Positions 1 through 6,154 are shown, numbered from the stretch's first letter. The stretch is 9,153 nucleotides of DNA from DASZVN01 sp035547055 (GCA_035547055.1 DASZVN010000006.1:1-9153); one strand, 5' to 3'. Numbers and translations: made by a program. The notes: a model not told the origin generated them from the sequence alone.

Positions 1-28
1 CGGGGAGGTTCAGGGTCGGCAGGGGCAT
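1..28 (-). CDS. Possible first codons of a gene running off the left edge (doubtful)
   Basis: On the minus strand an ATG at 28-26 opens a frame reading MPLPTLNLP to the window edge. A GGAG at 41-38 lies nine bases upstream, a workable ribosome-binding site. Most third codon positions are G or C, as in the real genes here. The other nearby ATG (33-31) meets a stop within eight codons. The frame has the same direction as the oxidoreductase gene ending at 248, so it could be a further member of that gene group, separated from it by repeats. Nine codons are too few to name a product, and the frame may be accidental. Confidence 0.22.
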
Positions 29-42
29 GGCATGACGCTCCA

Positions 43-86
43 CGTCATCCTTCGAGACCGGCCCTCGGCCGATCCCCAGGATGAGG
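43..86. repeat. REP-like palindrome of the CATCCTTCGAG / AGGATGAGG type
   Basis: Outer arms CATCCT (46-51) and AGGATG (78-83) enclose a second stem CGGCC (59-63) / GGCCG (67-71) with a three-base loop. Elements beginning CGTCATCCTTCGAGAC and ending AGGATGAGG are, from memory, very common between genes in alphaproteobacteria. The family assignment is recall; the stems are directly visible. It lies outside any supportable gene. Confidence 0.6.
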
Positions 87-97
87 CGCTTGCTGAT

Positions 98-227
98 CCT
101 CCCCTGCGAAGCGGGGGAGGTGGCGGGCCCAGCGAGCTGGAGGGGGCCTCTTGCTACTCCGGCAGATGCGGTGCGCCTTCTCCACCATGCTTCGCATGGT
201 CGCCCTCCCCCGTCTGTGACGGGGGAG
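98..227. repeat. Cluster of three short hairpins with C- and G-rich arms
   Basis: Three perfect inverted repeats lie in a row: CCTCCCC (98-104) with GGGGAGG (114-120), CCATGC (185-190) with GCATGG (194-199), and CTCCCCC (205-211) with GGGGGAG (221-227). The region between carries further G- and C-rich blocks. Arrangements of CTCCCC...GGGGAG hairpins are common intergenic repeats in alphaproteobacteria. The last hairpin ends 20 bases beyond the stop codon of the oxidoreductase gene and could help end or stabilise its transcript, although no T-run follows on the minus strand. Confidence 0.55.
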
Positions 228-247
228 AATCCGCGCCGCCGACATCG

Positions 248-1396
248 TCACGCCAGCCTCTCCAGGTCGATCCACCGCCGCTCGGCCCAGCTCTTCATGC
301 CGGCCTCGGCGAGCTGCACGCCCCTGGCGCCTTCGAGCAGCGTCCAATGGAACGGCGCATCCTCGCACACATGGCGGATGAAGGCCTCCCATTCCAGCTT
401 GAAGCCGTTCTCGTAGATGATCGTGTCCGGCACCTCCTGCCAGCCGGCGAAGAAGTCGATCGGCTGCGGCTCGTCGGGGTTCCACACCGGCTTCGGCGTG
501 TTCACCCGCGCCTGGGTGACGCAGCGCGTCAGCCCGGCGACCGCCGAGCCATGGGTGCCGTCGACGTGGAACGTAACGAGGTCGTCACGCCGCACCCGCG
601 TCGCCCACGAGCTGTTGATCTGGGCGATCACCCCGCCTTCGAGGCGGAAGGTGGCATAGGCGGCGTCGTCGCAGTCGACCGCGTAGCGCTCCCCATTCTC
701 GTCGCGCCGCTCGGGGATGTGGGTCGCACCGAGGCAGCTCACGCTCTCGACCGCGCCGAACAGATTATCGAGCACGTAGCGCCAGTGGCACAGCATATCG
801 AGGATGATGCCGCCGCCCTCGGCCTTGCGGTAGTTCCAGCTCGGCCGCTGCGCCGGCACGAGGTCGCCCTCGAACACCCAGTAGCCGAACTCGCCTCGCA
901 CCGAGAGCAGGCGCCCGAAGAAGCCGGCGTCGCGGAGCATCGCGAGCTTGCGCAGGCCCGGCAGGAACAGCTTGTCCTGCACGACGCCGTGCTTGATGCC
1001 GGCCTTGCGCGCCGCCGTGAGCACGTCGAGCGCCTCGGCGAGCGTCGCCGCAACCGGCTTCTCGCAGTAGATATGCTTGCCGGTTGCCATGGCCCGCTTC
1101 AGCAGCGCCGCGCGGGCGAGCGTCGTCGCGGCGTCGAAGAAGACCTCGTCGCCGGGATCGGCCAGCGCCTTGTCGAGGTCGGTCGTCCAGCGAAGGCCGC
1201 CCGAGCGCTCCGCCAGCGCCTTCAGCTTGTCGGCGTTGCGTCCGACCAGGATCGGGTCGGGCATCACGCGGTCGCCATTCTTCACGGCGACGCCGCCCTC
1301 GGCGCGGATGGCGAGGATCGAGCGCACCAGATGCTGATTGGTTCCCATGCGCCCGGTGACGCCGTTCATGATGATGCCGAGGCGACGGGTTGCCAT
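248..1396 (-). CDS. Gfo/Idh/MocA-family NAD(P)-dependent oxidoreductase
   Basis: A 382-residue cytosolic dehydrogenase, a normal length for the family. The N-terminal Rossmann fold shows a dinucleotide-binding stretch NGVTGRMG (residues 11-18), and the family's hallmark EKP is at 112-114 (YCEKPVAAT), where the Lys usually helps catalysis. GGGIILDMLCHW (194-205) matches the Gly-rich/Asp/His segment of the C-terminal domain, with His204 the probable catalytic residue. Such enzymes oxidise or reduce a hydroxyl/keto group on sugars, inositols or related compounds; the substrate cannot be read here. The ATG at 1396 is chosen because GGAG lies eight bases upstream, inside the end of the ABC ATPase gene, and the Rossmann motif starts at once. 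The frame is open far upstream, but that part is a shadow of the ATPase gene. The five-base gap to the ATPase stop indicates one transcript. Confidence 0.93.
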   Translation of the reverse strand: MATRRLGIIMNGVTGRMGTNQHLVRSILAIRAEGGVAVKNGDRVMPDPILVGRNADKLKALAERSGGLRWTTDLDKALADPGDEVFFDAATTLARAALLKRAMATGKHIYCEKPVAATLAEALDVLTAARKAGIKHGVVQDKLFLPGLRKLAMLRDAGFFGRLLSVRGEFGYWVFEGDLVPAQRPSWNYRKAEGGGIILDMLCHWRYVLDNLFGAVESVSCLGATHIPERRDENGERYAVDCDDAAYATFRLEGGVIAQINSSWATRVRRDDLVTFHVDGTHGSAVAGLTRCVTQARVNTPKPVWNPDEPQPIDFFAGWQEVPDTIIYENGFKLEWEAFIRHVCEDAPFHWTLLEGARGVQLAEAGMKSWAERRWIDLERLA

Positions 1397-1401
1397 GTGG
1401 T

Positions 1402-2181
1402 TCACTCCATGCCGAGCAGGCGGTAGATGCGCCGGGTGTAGTCGCCGAAGACCTCGCTGGTCTTGACGTCGAGGGTGCGCGGCGACGGCAGGTCGATCGC
1501 GATGTCGGCCGCCATGCGCGCCGGGCCGGCGGTCAGCACCACCACCCGGGTGCCGAGGAAAACCGCCTCGGCGATGCCGTGGGTGACGAAGACGATGGTC
1601 TTGCCGCTCGACTTCCAGATGTCGAGGAGCTCGAGGTTCATCTTCTCGCGCGTCAGCGCGTCGAGCGCGCCGAACGGCTCGTCCATCAGGACCAGCTTGG
1701 GGTCGTGCACCAGCGCGCGGGCGATGGCGGCGCGCTGCTGCATCCCGCCGGACAGCTCGTAGGGGTATTTCTCCTCGGAGCCGGCGAGGCCGACCATGGC
1801 GAGGAGGTCCCGCGCCCGCTCGCGGCTCGCCCGCTTCGGAAGGCCGAGGATCTCCGCCGGCAGCAGCACGTTCTCCAGGATGCGCCGCCATTTCAGCAGC
1901 AGCGCCTGCTGAAACACCATGCCGATGTCGCGCTGCGGGTCGAACGGGTGCGACGGCGAGCCGATCTTCACCGTGCCGCTGTCATAGTCCTGGAGCCCGG
2001 CGAGGATCTTCAGCAGCGTGGTCTTGCCGCAGCCGGACGGCCCGACCAGCGACACCAGCGCGCCCGGCTCGACGCTGAAGCTGGCGTCGGAGATCGCCAG
2101 CACGTCCGCCTGGTCGCGCCGCCGATAGCTCTTGCGTACCCCGGCGACGGTGATGAAGGGCTCGGCCACCGCGGCGCTCAC
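1402..2181 (-). CDS. ABC transporter ATP-binding protein, nitrate/sulfonate/taurine (NrtD/SsuB/TauB) type
   Basis: A 259-residue ATPase on the cytoplasmic side of an import complex. All nucleotide-binding motifs are intact: Walker A GPSGCGKT (47-54), Q-loop Gln near 91 (MVFQQ), signature LSGGMQQ (143-149), Walker B LVLMDE (163-168), D-loop ALDA and switch His201 (VTHGIAEA). Sequence style and length fit the SsuB/TauB/NrtD group, which works with a single-permease dimer and an NMT1/THI5-like binding protein. The start is a GTG at 2181-2179 whose last bases form the TGA stop of the permease gene (GTGA, four-base overlap), so translation is probably coupled. The oxidoreductase gene follows after five bases. 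The substrate is unknown. Confidence 0.94.
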   Translation of the reverse strand: MSAAVAEPFITVAGVRKSYRRRDQADVLAISDASFSVEPGALVSLVGPSGCGKTTLLKILAGLQDYDSGTVKIGSPSHPFDPQRDIGMVFQQALLLKWRRILENVLLPAEILGLPKRASRERARDLLAMVGLAGSEEKYPYELSGGMQQRAAIARALVHDPKLVLMDEPFGALDALTREKMNLELLDIWKSSGKTIVFVTHGIAEAVFLGTRVVVLTAGPARMAADIAIDLPSPRTLDVKTSEVFGDYTRRIYRLLGME

Positions 2182-2945
2182 TCGACCCGGGCGTCGCGGA
2201 CGACGACGAGGCGCTCGAGCCCGAGCACGAGCCCGTAGAGCACGACGCCGATCAGGGTGATCAGGATCACCGCCATGAACATGCCGGCGGTGTCGAGCGT
2301 GACCTGGACCTGGAGCATCAGGTAGCCGAGGCCGCGCGAGGAGCCGAGGAACTCACCGACGATGGCGCCCGCGACCGCGAGGATGGCGCCGACCTTCATG
2401 CCCGAGAAGATGTAGGGCAGCGCGCCGGGAAGCTGGATCTTGGTGAAGAGCTGCCAGCGCGAGCCGTGGAGCGAGCGCACGAGGTCGAGGAGGTCCGGCT
2501 CGATCTCGCGGAAGCCGCGCGCGGTGGTGAGGAGGATCGGGAAGAACGCGATCGAGAACGCGATGATCATGTTCGGCCCGATGCCGTAGGAGAACCACAC
2601 GATCACCAGCGGGCCGAGCGCGACCTTGGGGATCATGTTGAGGCTGACGAGGAGCGGCATCGCCGTCGCCTCGGCGGTCTTCGAGCGCGAGAACAGGATG
2701 GCGAGCGCGACCCCGAACACGACCGCGAGCGCATAGCCGCCGAAGATCTCGGCCGCCGTGACGAGGGTGTTCGCGACCCAGTGGTAGGTGGCGCCGCCGA
2801 GGGTCGCGATCGTCGCCGCCGGGCTCGGCATGATGAAGGACGGCACGTGCCCGAAGCCGACGAAGGCCCACCACGCGAGGATCACCGCGACATGGGCGAG
2901 GATCGCGAGCCCCCAGCGGCGGGCGCCATCGGCCGACCGGTTCAT
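2178..2945 (-). CDS. ABC transporter permease, nitrate/sulfonate/taurine (SsuC/TauC) type
   Basis: A 255-residue inner-membrane protein of the binding-protein-dependent transport permease family. Hydrophobic segments are visible near residues 13-32, 62-86, 97-119, 124-142, 184-200 and 220-243, consistent with six helices. The cytoplasmic coupling loop, equivalent to the EAA motif, runs from about 143 to 176 (ARGFREIEPDLLDL, then SLHGSRWQLFTKIQLPGALP) and should dock on the ATPase encoded next. The ATG at 2945 is the natural start, giving a short polar N-terminus before helix 1. A 121-base gap holding a REP-like palindrome separates it from the aldolase gene upstream. The likely periplasmic partner is the divergent binding protein at 5074-6081. 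Confidence 0.93.
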   Translation of the reverse strand: MNRSADGARRWGLAILAHVAVILAWWAFVGFGHVPSFIMPSPAATIATLGGATYHWVANTLVTAAEIFGGYALAVVFGVALAILFSRSKTAEATAMPLLVSLNMIPKVALGPLVIVWFSYGIGPNMIIAFSIAFFPILLTTARGFREIEPDLLDLVRSLHGSRWQLFTKIQLPGALPYIFSGMKVGAILAVAGAIVGEFLGSSRGLGYLMLQVQVTLDTAGMFMAVILITLIGVVLYGLVLGLERLVVVRDARVE

Positions 2946-2965
2946 GGGCGTTGGGCCTCTATCGC

Positions 2966-3054
2966 CGTCATTGCGAGGCGGCGAGGCCGACGAGGCAATC
3001 CAGGGCCGCTCTGTCGCGCCGCTCCTGGATTGCTTCGCTGCGCTCGCAATGACG
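2966..3054. repeat. Long REP-like palindrome of the CGTCATTGCGAG type, inside the operon
   Basis: Outer arms CGTCATTGCGAG (2966-2977) and CTCGCAATGACG (3043-3054) are perfect 12-base complements; inner arms GCAATCCAGG (2995-3004) and CCTGGATTGC (3024-3033) are perfect over 10 bases, with partly pairing sequence between. Elements reading CGTCATTGCGAG...GCAATCCAG are, from memory, abundant in Bradyrhizobium relatives and other alphaproteobacteria. It fills most of the gap between the aldolase stop (3067) and the permease start (2945). In the mRNA it should fold into a long hairpin that could change the relative output of the genes on either side. Confidence 0.85.
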
Positions 3055-3066
3055 GAGAAGCGCGTT

Positions 3067-4128
3067 TCACGCCAGCCACCGATCGAGGTTGGCGGCGACG
3101 AAGGCGTCGTCGTTAAGGGCCGGATAGGCGGCGATGACGCGGTCGATCTCGGCGGCCTGGCCGGGGCTCAGCCCCTCCTCCGGGTCGAGGCACCAGATGC
3201 CCTCCAGCAGGCCCTGGCGCCGCAGCACCTCGTGGCAGCCGGCGATGCAGCCGCGAAAATCGTTGGCGACGTCGAAGAAGGCCGCGTTGCAGTCGGTCAC
3301 CTGGGTGCCGATCGCGAGCAGCGCGGCGTCGACCTGGCGGGTCTCGACCGCCGCGTGGATGCGCGCGAGGAGGTCGACCGCGGTCTTGGTCCACACGCAC
3401 CAATGGCCGAGCAGGCCGCCCTTGATGCGGACGATCACGCTGTCGTCGCCGCGGCGCATCGCGAACGGCGTCGCGAGGTCGGCGACGATGGCATCGTCGT
3501 TGCCGGTGTAGAGGGTGACCCGCTCCTCGGCGCGGGCCGCCACGACGCCGCGTACCACGTCGAGGGTGGCATAGCGGTTGAACGGCGCGATCTTGATCGC
3601 GACCACCTGCTCGATCTCGGCGAAGCGCTGCCAGAACTCCGCCGAAAGCGGAATGCCGCCGACTGCCGGCTGGAGGTAGAAGCCGACCAGCGGGATCGCT
3701 TCGGCCACGCTCCGGCAGTGGGCGATCAGCTCGTCCTCGCTCGCGCCCTTCATCGCGGCGAGGCTGAGAAGCCCGGCATGGTAGCCGAGGCCGACGGCGA
3801 CCTCAGCCTCGCGCCGGGCCTGCGCGGTCTTGCCGACGAGGCCGGCGATCATCGCGACCGGGCGCTTCGCCCAGTCGGCCGCAGTCCCGGCGGCGATCCT
3901 CAGCACCGGCTCGTAGAGCCCGACCTCGCGGATCGCGAACTGCGTCGTGTGCACCGCGACGGCGAGACCCCCCGCGCCAGCGTCGAGATAATAGCGCGAC
4001 AGCGCGCGCTGGCGGCGCTCGTCGAGCGTGCGGTCGGCGCGGAGCGCGAGCGGATGCGCCGGGATCGCGACGCCCGCCTGCAGCGTCTCCCGCACCCCTG
4101 CCGGCCAATCGCTCCACCGCAGCGCCAT
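3067..4128 (-). CDS. DapA-like (dihydrodipicolinate synthase family) class I aldolase/lyase of unknown substrate
   Basis: A 353-residue cytosolic protein, about 55 longer than typical DapA or N-acetylneuraminate lyase. Family features are recognisable but altered. The probable Schiff-base Lys is K179 in AIKIAPFNRY, preceded by a Tyr at 151 (FYLQP) in the place of the catalytic Tyr. Where DapA has GTTGE there is HTTQF (60-64), keeping the Thr pair that holds the keto-acid carboxylate. YTGNDD (207-212) matches the GxDD region of the barrel end. The family condenses or cleaves pyruvate-type keto acids, so a lyase, aldolase or dehydratase acting on a sugar-acid-like compound is likely, not lysine synthesis (inference). 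It is the first gene of the minus-strand group. The ATG at 4128 has a modest GAGAG seven bases upstream, and a palindromic operator-like site begins 15 bases upstream. Confidence 0.88.
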   Translation of the reverse strand: MALRWSDWPAGVRETLQAGVAIPAHPLALRADRTLDERRQRALSRYYLDAGAGGLAVAVHTTQFAIREVGLYEPVLRIAAGTAADWAKRPVAMIAGLVGKTAQARREAEVAVGLGYHAGLLSLAAMKGASEDELIAHCRSVAEAIPLVGFYLQPAVGGIPLSAEFWQRFAEIEQVVAIKIAPFNRYATLDVVRGVVAARAEERVTLYTGNDDAIVADLATPFAMRRGDDSVIVRIKGGLLGHWCVWTKTAVDLLARIHAAVETRQVDAALLAIGTQVTDCNAAFFDVANDFRGCIAGCHEVLRRQGLLEGIWCLDPEEGLSPGQAAEIDRVIAAYPALNDDAFVAANLDRWLA

Positions 4129-4142
4129 CGCCTGTCTCTCGT

Positions 4143-4160
4143 AGTAACCGGGCGGTTACT
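4143..4160. promoter_or_regulatory. Operator-like palindrome O1, upstream of the DapA-like gene
   Basis: AGTAACCGGGCGGTTACT has perfect eight-base arms (AGTAACCG / CGGTTACT) around GG. It ends 15 bases before the DapA-like start codon, at the predicted transcription start. It shares TAACC-N5-GTTAC with the site beside tetR, and 15 of 18 bases with the site upstream of the epimerase-like gene. Length and symmetry suit a TetR-family dimer; the regulator encoded at 4292-4954 is the obvious candidate. Confidence 0.72.
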
Positions 4161-4187
4161 GGTTCCCGATCGTCGCAGGCGAGTCAA
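4159..4187 (-). promoter_or_regulatory. Candidate promoter for the aldolase/transporter/oxidoreductase operon
   Basis: On the minus strand TTGACT (4187-4182) matches the -35 consensus at five of six positions. Seventeen bases later comes AACCAG (4164-4159), a poor -10 match. Transcription would start near 4153, inside O1, so a bound repressor would block it. The good -35 and the geometry support this reading; the weak -10 limits it. Confidence 0.35.
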
Positions 4188-4210
4188 TGCCGAGACGCCG
4201 GCAGCGCCAT

Positions 4211-4281
4211 GTAGGGTGGGCACGCTTGCGCGCCCACGTCCGGCGCCGCCGTGGGCATCGGCTTGCCGATGCCCACCCTAC
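4211..4281. repeat. Two-hairpin palindromic repeat of the GTAGGGTGGGCA type
   Basis: Outer arms GTAGGGTGGGCA (4211-4222) and TGCCCACCCTAC (4270-4281) are perfect 12-base complements. Two alternative inner hairpins are visible: GTGGGC (4216-4221) with GCCCAC (4232-4237), and a perfect 11-base stem GTGGGCATCGG (4251-4261) with CCGATGCCCAC (4266-4276) closing a CTTG loop. GTAGGGTGGGC...GCCCACCCTAC elements recur between genes in many proteobacteria (recall). It starts ten bases past the tetR stop and could act as a transcript end or barrier before the aldolase operon, though no T-run follows. Confidence 0.78.
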
Positions 4282-4291
4282 GATTCGTCGT

Positions 4292-4954
4292 CTACGGCCT
4301 GAGATACCCCAGCACCACCTCCACCGCGTGCTCCAGGTGGCGGCGGCGGGCGCGCGGGGTCGCGAAATCGCGGTCGAAGATGGTCGAGAGCGTGTGCGTG
4401 TTGGAGAAATAGAAGAAGCCGAGCCCGGCGATCGTCATGTAGAGCTCGGCCGGGTCGACGCCGTCGCGGAAGACCCCCTCCGCGACGCCGCGGTCGAGCA
4501 GCCCGGCGATCACCCTGAGGAGCGAGCTGTGCAGGTCGCGCACGCGCTTGGAACGGCGGAGATGCGCCGCCTTGTGCAGGTTCTCGTTGTTGAGGAGCGC
4601 CAGGAATTCCGGGTGGTCGCGGTCGTAGTTGATCGAGAACTCGACCAGCCGCCGCATGCCCTCGACCGGCGGCAGGTGCTCGACGTCGAGCTGCCGCTCC
4701 TCGGCGCGGATGGCGTCGTAGGTCGCCTCCAGCACCGCGAGCCAGAGCGCGTCCTTGTTGCCGAAGTAATGGTAGAGCATGCGCTTGTTGACGCCGGCAC
4801 GGGCGGCGATCTCGTCGGTGCGGGCGCCCTCGAGGCCCTTGGCGGCGAACTCGGCCGTGGCCGCATCGAGGATGGCGCGGTGGGTCGCGGCCGGCTGGCG
4901 GCGGCGACGCGGCGGTGGCGTTGCCGCGATCACCCTCTGGTTGACAGCCTCCAT
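4292..4954 (-). CDS. TetR/AcrR-family transcriptional regulator, probable repressor of this cluster
   Basis: A 220-residue regulator of usual TetR length. The N-terminal DNA-binding domain spans about residues 22-70, with the helix-turn-helix in TDEIAARAGVNKRMLYHYFGNKDAL (shown as two halves: TDEIAARAGV at 47 and NKRMLYHYFGNKDAL ending at 70). The C-terminal part is the ligand-binding and dimer domain; its ligand is unknown, perhaps the imported compound or a breakdown product. A basic linker PPPRRRRQP precedes the first helix. The ATG at 4954 is chosen because AGGAAG lies four bases upstream. An in-frame extension to 5053 is possible but would translate through the palindromic site O2 and lacks family resemblance. 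It lies between the aldolase operon and the divergent binding-protein gene, the classic place for a local repressor that also controls itself. Confidence 0.92.
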   Translation of the reverse strand: MEAVNQRVIAATPPPRRRRQPAATHRAILDAATAEFAAKGLEGARTDEIAARAGVNKRMLYHYFGNKDALWLAVLEATYDAIRAEERQLDVEHLPPVEGMRRLVEFSINYDRDHPEFLALLNNENLHKAAHLRRSKRVRDLHSSLLRVIAGLLDRGVAEGVFRDGVDPAELYMTIAGLGFFYFSNTHTLSTIFDRDFATPRARRRHLEHAVEVVLGYLRP

Positions 4955-4969
4955 GCCGCTTCCTATCGT
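4941..4969 (+). promoter_or_regulatory. Candidate sigma-70-type promoter for the binding-protein gene
   Basis: TTGACA (4941-4946), a perfect -35, is followed after exactly 17 bases by TATCGT (4964-4969), four of six matches to TATAAT. Transcription would start near 4976, at the left end of site O2, leaving a leader of about 98 bases before the start codon at 5074. The -35 lies within the first codons of tetR, common for compact divergent promoters. A promoter for tetR itself is not clear; TTGATC on the minus strand upstream of O2 is a possible -35 without a convincing -10. Confidence 0.55.
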
Positions 4970-4973
4970 CCGA

Positions 4974-4991
4974 GATAACCAACTAGTTACA
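4974..4991. promoter_or_regulatory. Operator-like palindrome O2, between tetR and the binding-protein gene
   Basis: GATAACCAACTAGTTACA carries TAACC (4976-4980), five spacer bases and GTTAC (4986-4990), the same half-sites and spacing as O1; read on the minus strand it matches O1 at 11 of 18 positions. It sits 20 bases upstream of the tetR start codon and immediately downstream of the predicted -10 for the binding-protein gene. Binding there would repress both directions, giving autoregulation and control of uptake. Confidence 0.62.
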
Positions 4992-5073
4992 AATGGCGTG
5001 CGGGCGATCAAGCGGCATCCGACGAGTGGGCGCTGCGCTGCCGAATGCGCCACCGTGAGGGAGGAGATCGGTC

Positions 5074-6081
5074 ATGAAGCACCCGTTCCGCCTGGCCGTG
5101 GCCGCGCTCGGCTTCATCGGCATCGCCGGCTCGGCCCAGGCTGCAACCCACGTCGATTTCATCCTGAACTGGGTCGCCGGCGGCGACCACGCGCCCTACT
5201 ACTACGCCAAGAAGATGGGCTGGTATGAGAAGGCCGGGATCGACGTCAACCTGATCCAGGGCAAGGGCTCCTCCCTCGCCGCCCAGCGCGCCGGCGCGGG
5301 CATCGACCAGTTCGGCCTCGCGGATCTCACGACCATCTTCGTCGCCATCGGCAAGGGCGCCGACGAGGTGGCGGTGATGAACGTCTACGCCAACTATCCC
5401 GGCGGCTTCTATTGGAAGAAGAGCTCCGGCATCAAGGGCGTGAAGGACCTCGCCGGCAAGAAGATCGGCAACCCGCCGGGCGATGCCGCCCGCGCGCTGT
5501 GGCCGGCGATGGCCAAGGCCAACGGGATGGACCCGAACTCCGTCACCTGGGTCAATCTCAGCCCCAACGCCAAGCTGCCCGCCCTGAAGGCCGGCAACGT
5601 CGACGCCGTGACCGAGTTCTACAACCTGCACTTCGCCTACCAGCAGGCGCTCGGCGCCGACATGGGCTATCTCGCCTGGAAGGACGCCGGCGTCGATCCC
5701 TACGGCAACTCGATCGCGGTCAACGGCGCCTTCCTCAAGGCGCACAAGGACGTCGTCGCCAATTTCGTGAAGGTGACGCAGAAGGCGTTCGCCGCCTGCG
5801 TCAAGGACGCCGATCCCTGCATCAAGGCGCTGATCGAGGCCAATTCGGGCCTGACCTACGACGACCAGATGAAGAACTGGCGCCTGGTCGAGCAGCTCAT
5901 GAGCGACCAGACCTCGCAGACCGACGGCCTCGGCTGGATGAGCCCCGAGCGGGTCAAGGCGACCTACGACCTGGTCAAGAACTATCTCGGCCTCGAGAAG
6001 CCGTTCGATGTGACGAAGTACTACACCAACGAGTTCCTCGACCCATCGATCAAGATGAAGGCGATCCCCTTCGGCGGGTGA
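5074..6081 (+). CDS. Periplasmic substrate-binding protein of an ABC importer, NMT1/THI5-like
   Basis: A 335-residue exported protein. A Sec signal peptide covers residues 1-23 (basic MKHPFR, hydrophobic AVAALGFIGIAGS, then AQA before the predicted cut). The mature N-terminus, FILNWVAGGDHAPYYYAKKM followed by GWYEKAGIDV, is typical of the NMT1/THI5-like group that binds aminopyrimidines, sulfonates, nitrate or aromatic acids. Two Cys eight residues apart (AACVKDADPC) could form a disulfide. The ATG has a strong GGAGGAGA upstream ending about six bases before it. No transporter gene follows on this strand, so the partner is almost certainly the permease/ATPase pair at 1402-2945, across tetR and the aldolase gene. 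The ligand cannot be deduced; a ThiY-like pyrimidine role is possible, but no thiamine genes are near. Confidence 0.92.
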   Translation: MKHPFRLAVAALGFIGIAGSAQAATHVDFILNWVAGGDHAPYYYAKKMGWYEKAGIDVNLIQGKGSSLAAQRAGAGIDQFGLADLTTIFVAIGKGADEVAVMNVYANYPGGFYWKKSSGIKGVKDLAGKKIGNPPGDAARALWPAMAKANGMDPNSVTWVNLSPNAKLPALKAGNVDAVTEFYNLHFAYQQALGADMGYLAWKDAGVDPYGNSIAVNGAFLKAHKDVVANFVKVTQKAFAACVKDADPCIKALIEANSGLTYDDQMKNWRLVEQLMSDQTSQTDGLGWMSPERVKATYDLVKNYLGLEKPFDVTKYYTNEFLDPSIKMKAIPFGG

Positions 6082-6093
6082 GCGTCACGCATC

Positions 6094-6140
6094 CGTCGTT
6101 GCGAGCGAAGCTTCGTCGCCGCCGGCTCCTCGCAACGACG
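6094..6140. repeat. Short REP-like palindrome, variant of the 2966-3054 element
   Basis: Arms CGTCGTTGCGAG (6094-6105) and CTCGCAACGACG (6129-6140) are perfect 12-base complements, with a small palindrome CGAAGCTTCG (6106-6115) inside. Against the longer copy each arm differs by one base, and the two changes preserve pairing. It lies between the convergent ends of the binding-protein gene (6081) and the GNAT gene (6155) and may serve as a transcript end for either side, although no T-run is present. Confidence 0.75.
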
Positions 6141-6154
6141 TGCGACTGGGCCGC

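Noticed and set aside
573..588. GTAACGAGGTCGTCAC resembles the operator dyad (TAAC and GTCAC at similar spacing).
   Set aside because: It is inside the oxidoreductase coding sequence, deviates in both half-sites, and is far from any start. It shows the level of chance matches to expect.
32..1426. Plus-strand open frame of 464 codons antisense to the oxidoreductase gene.
   Set aside because: It has no family resemblance, is rich in Arg and Ala as antisense frames of high-GC genes are, and runs through the left-edge repeats.
2788..4302. Plus-strand open frame of 504 codons across the aldolase and permease region.
   Set aside because: It is antisense to two well-supported genes, and part of it is the translation of the REP palindrome (SLRGGEADEAIQ). 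High GC content lengthens such shadow frames.
4296..4311. CCTGAGATACCCC resembles the conserved CTGAGA...TACCC part of a TPP riboswitch, tempting because of the NMT1/THI5-like binding protein.
   Set aside because: It lies within the 3' end of tetR on the opposite strand, has no following ACCTGATCTGG-like element and precedes no plus-strand gene closely.
4187..4978. Plus-strand open frame of 263 codons antisense to tetR.
   Set aside because: It is the mirror of the tetR gene, starts in a repeat and has no recognisable domain.
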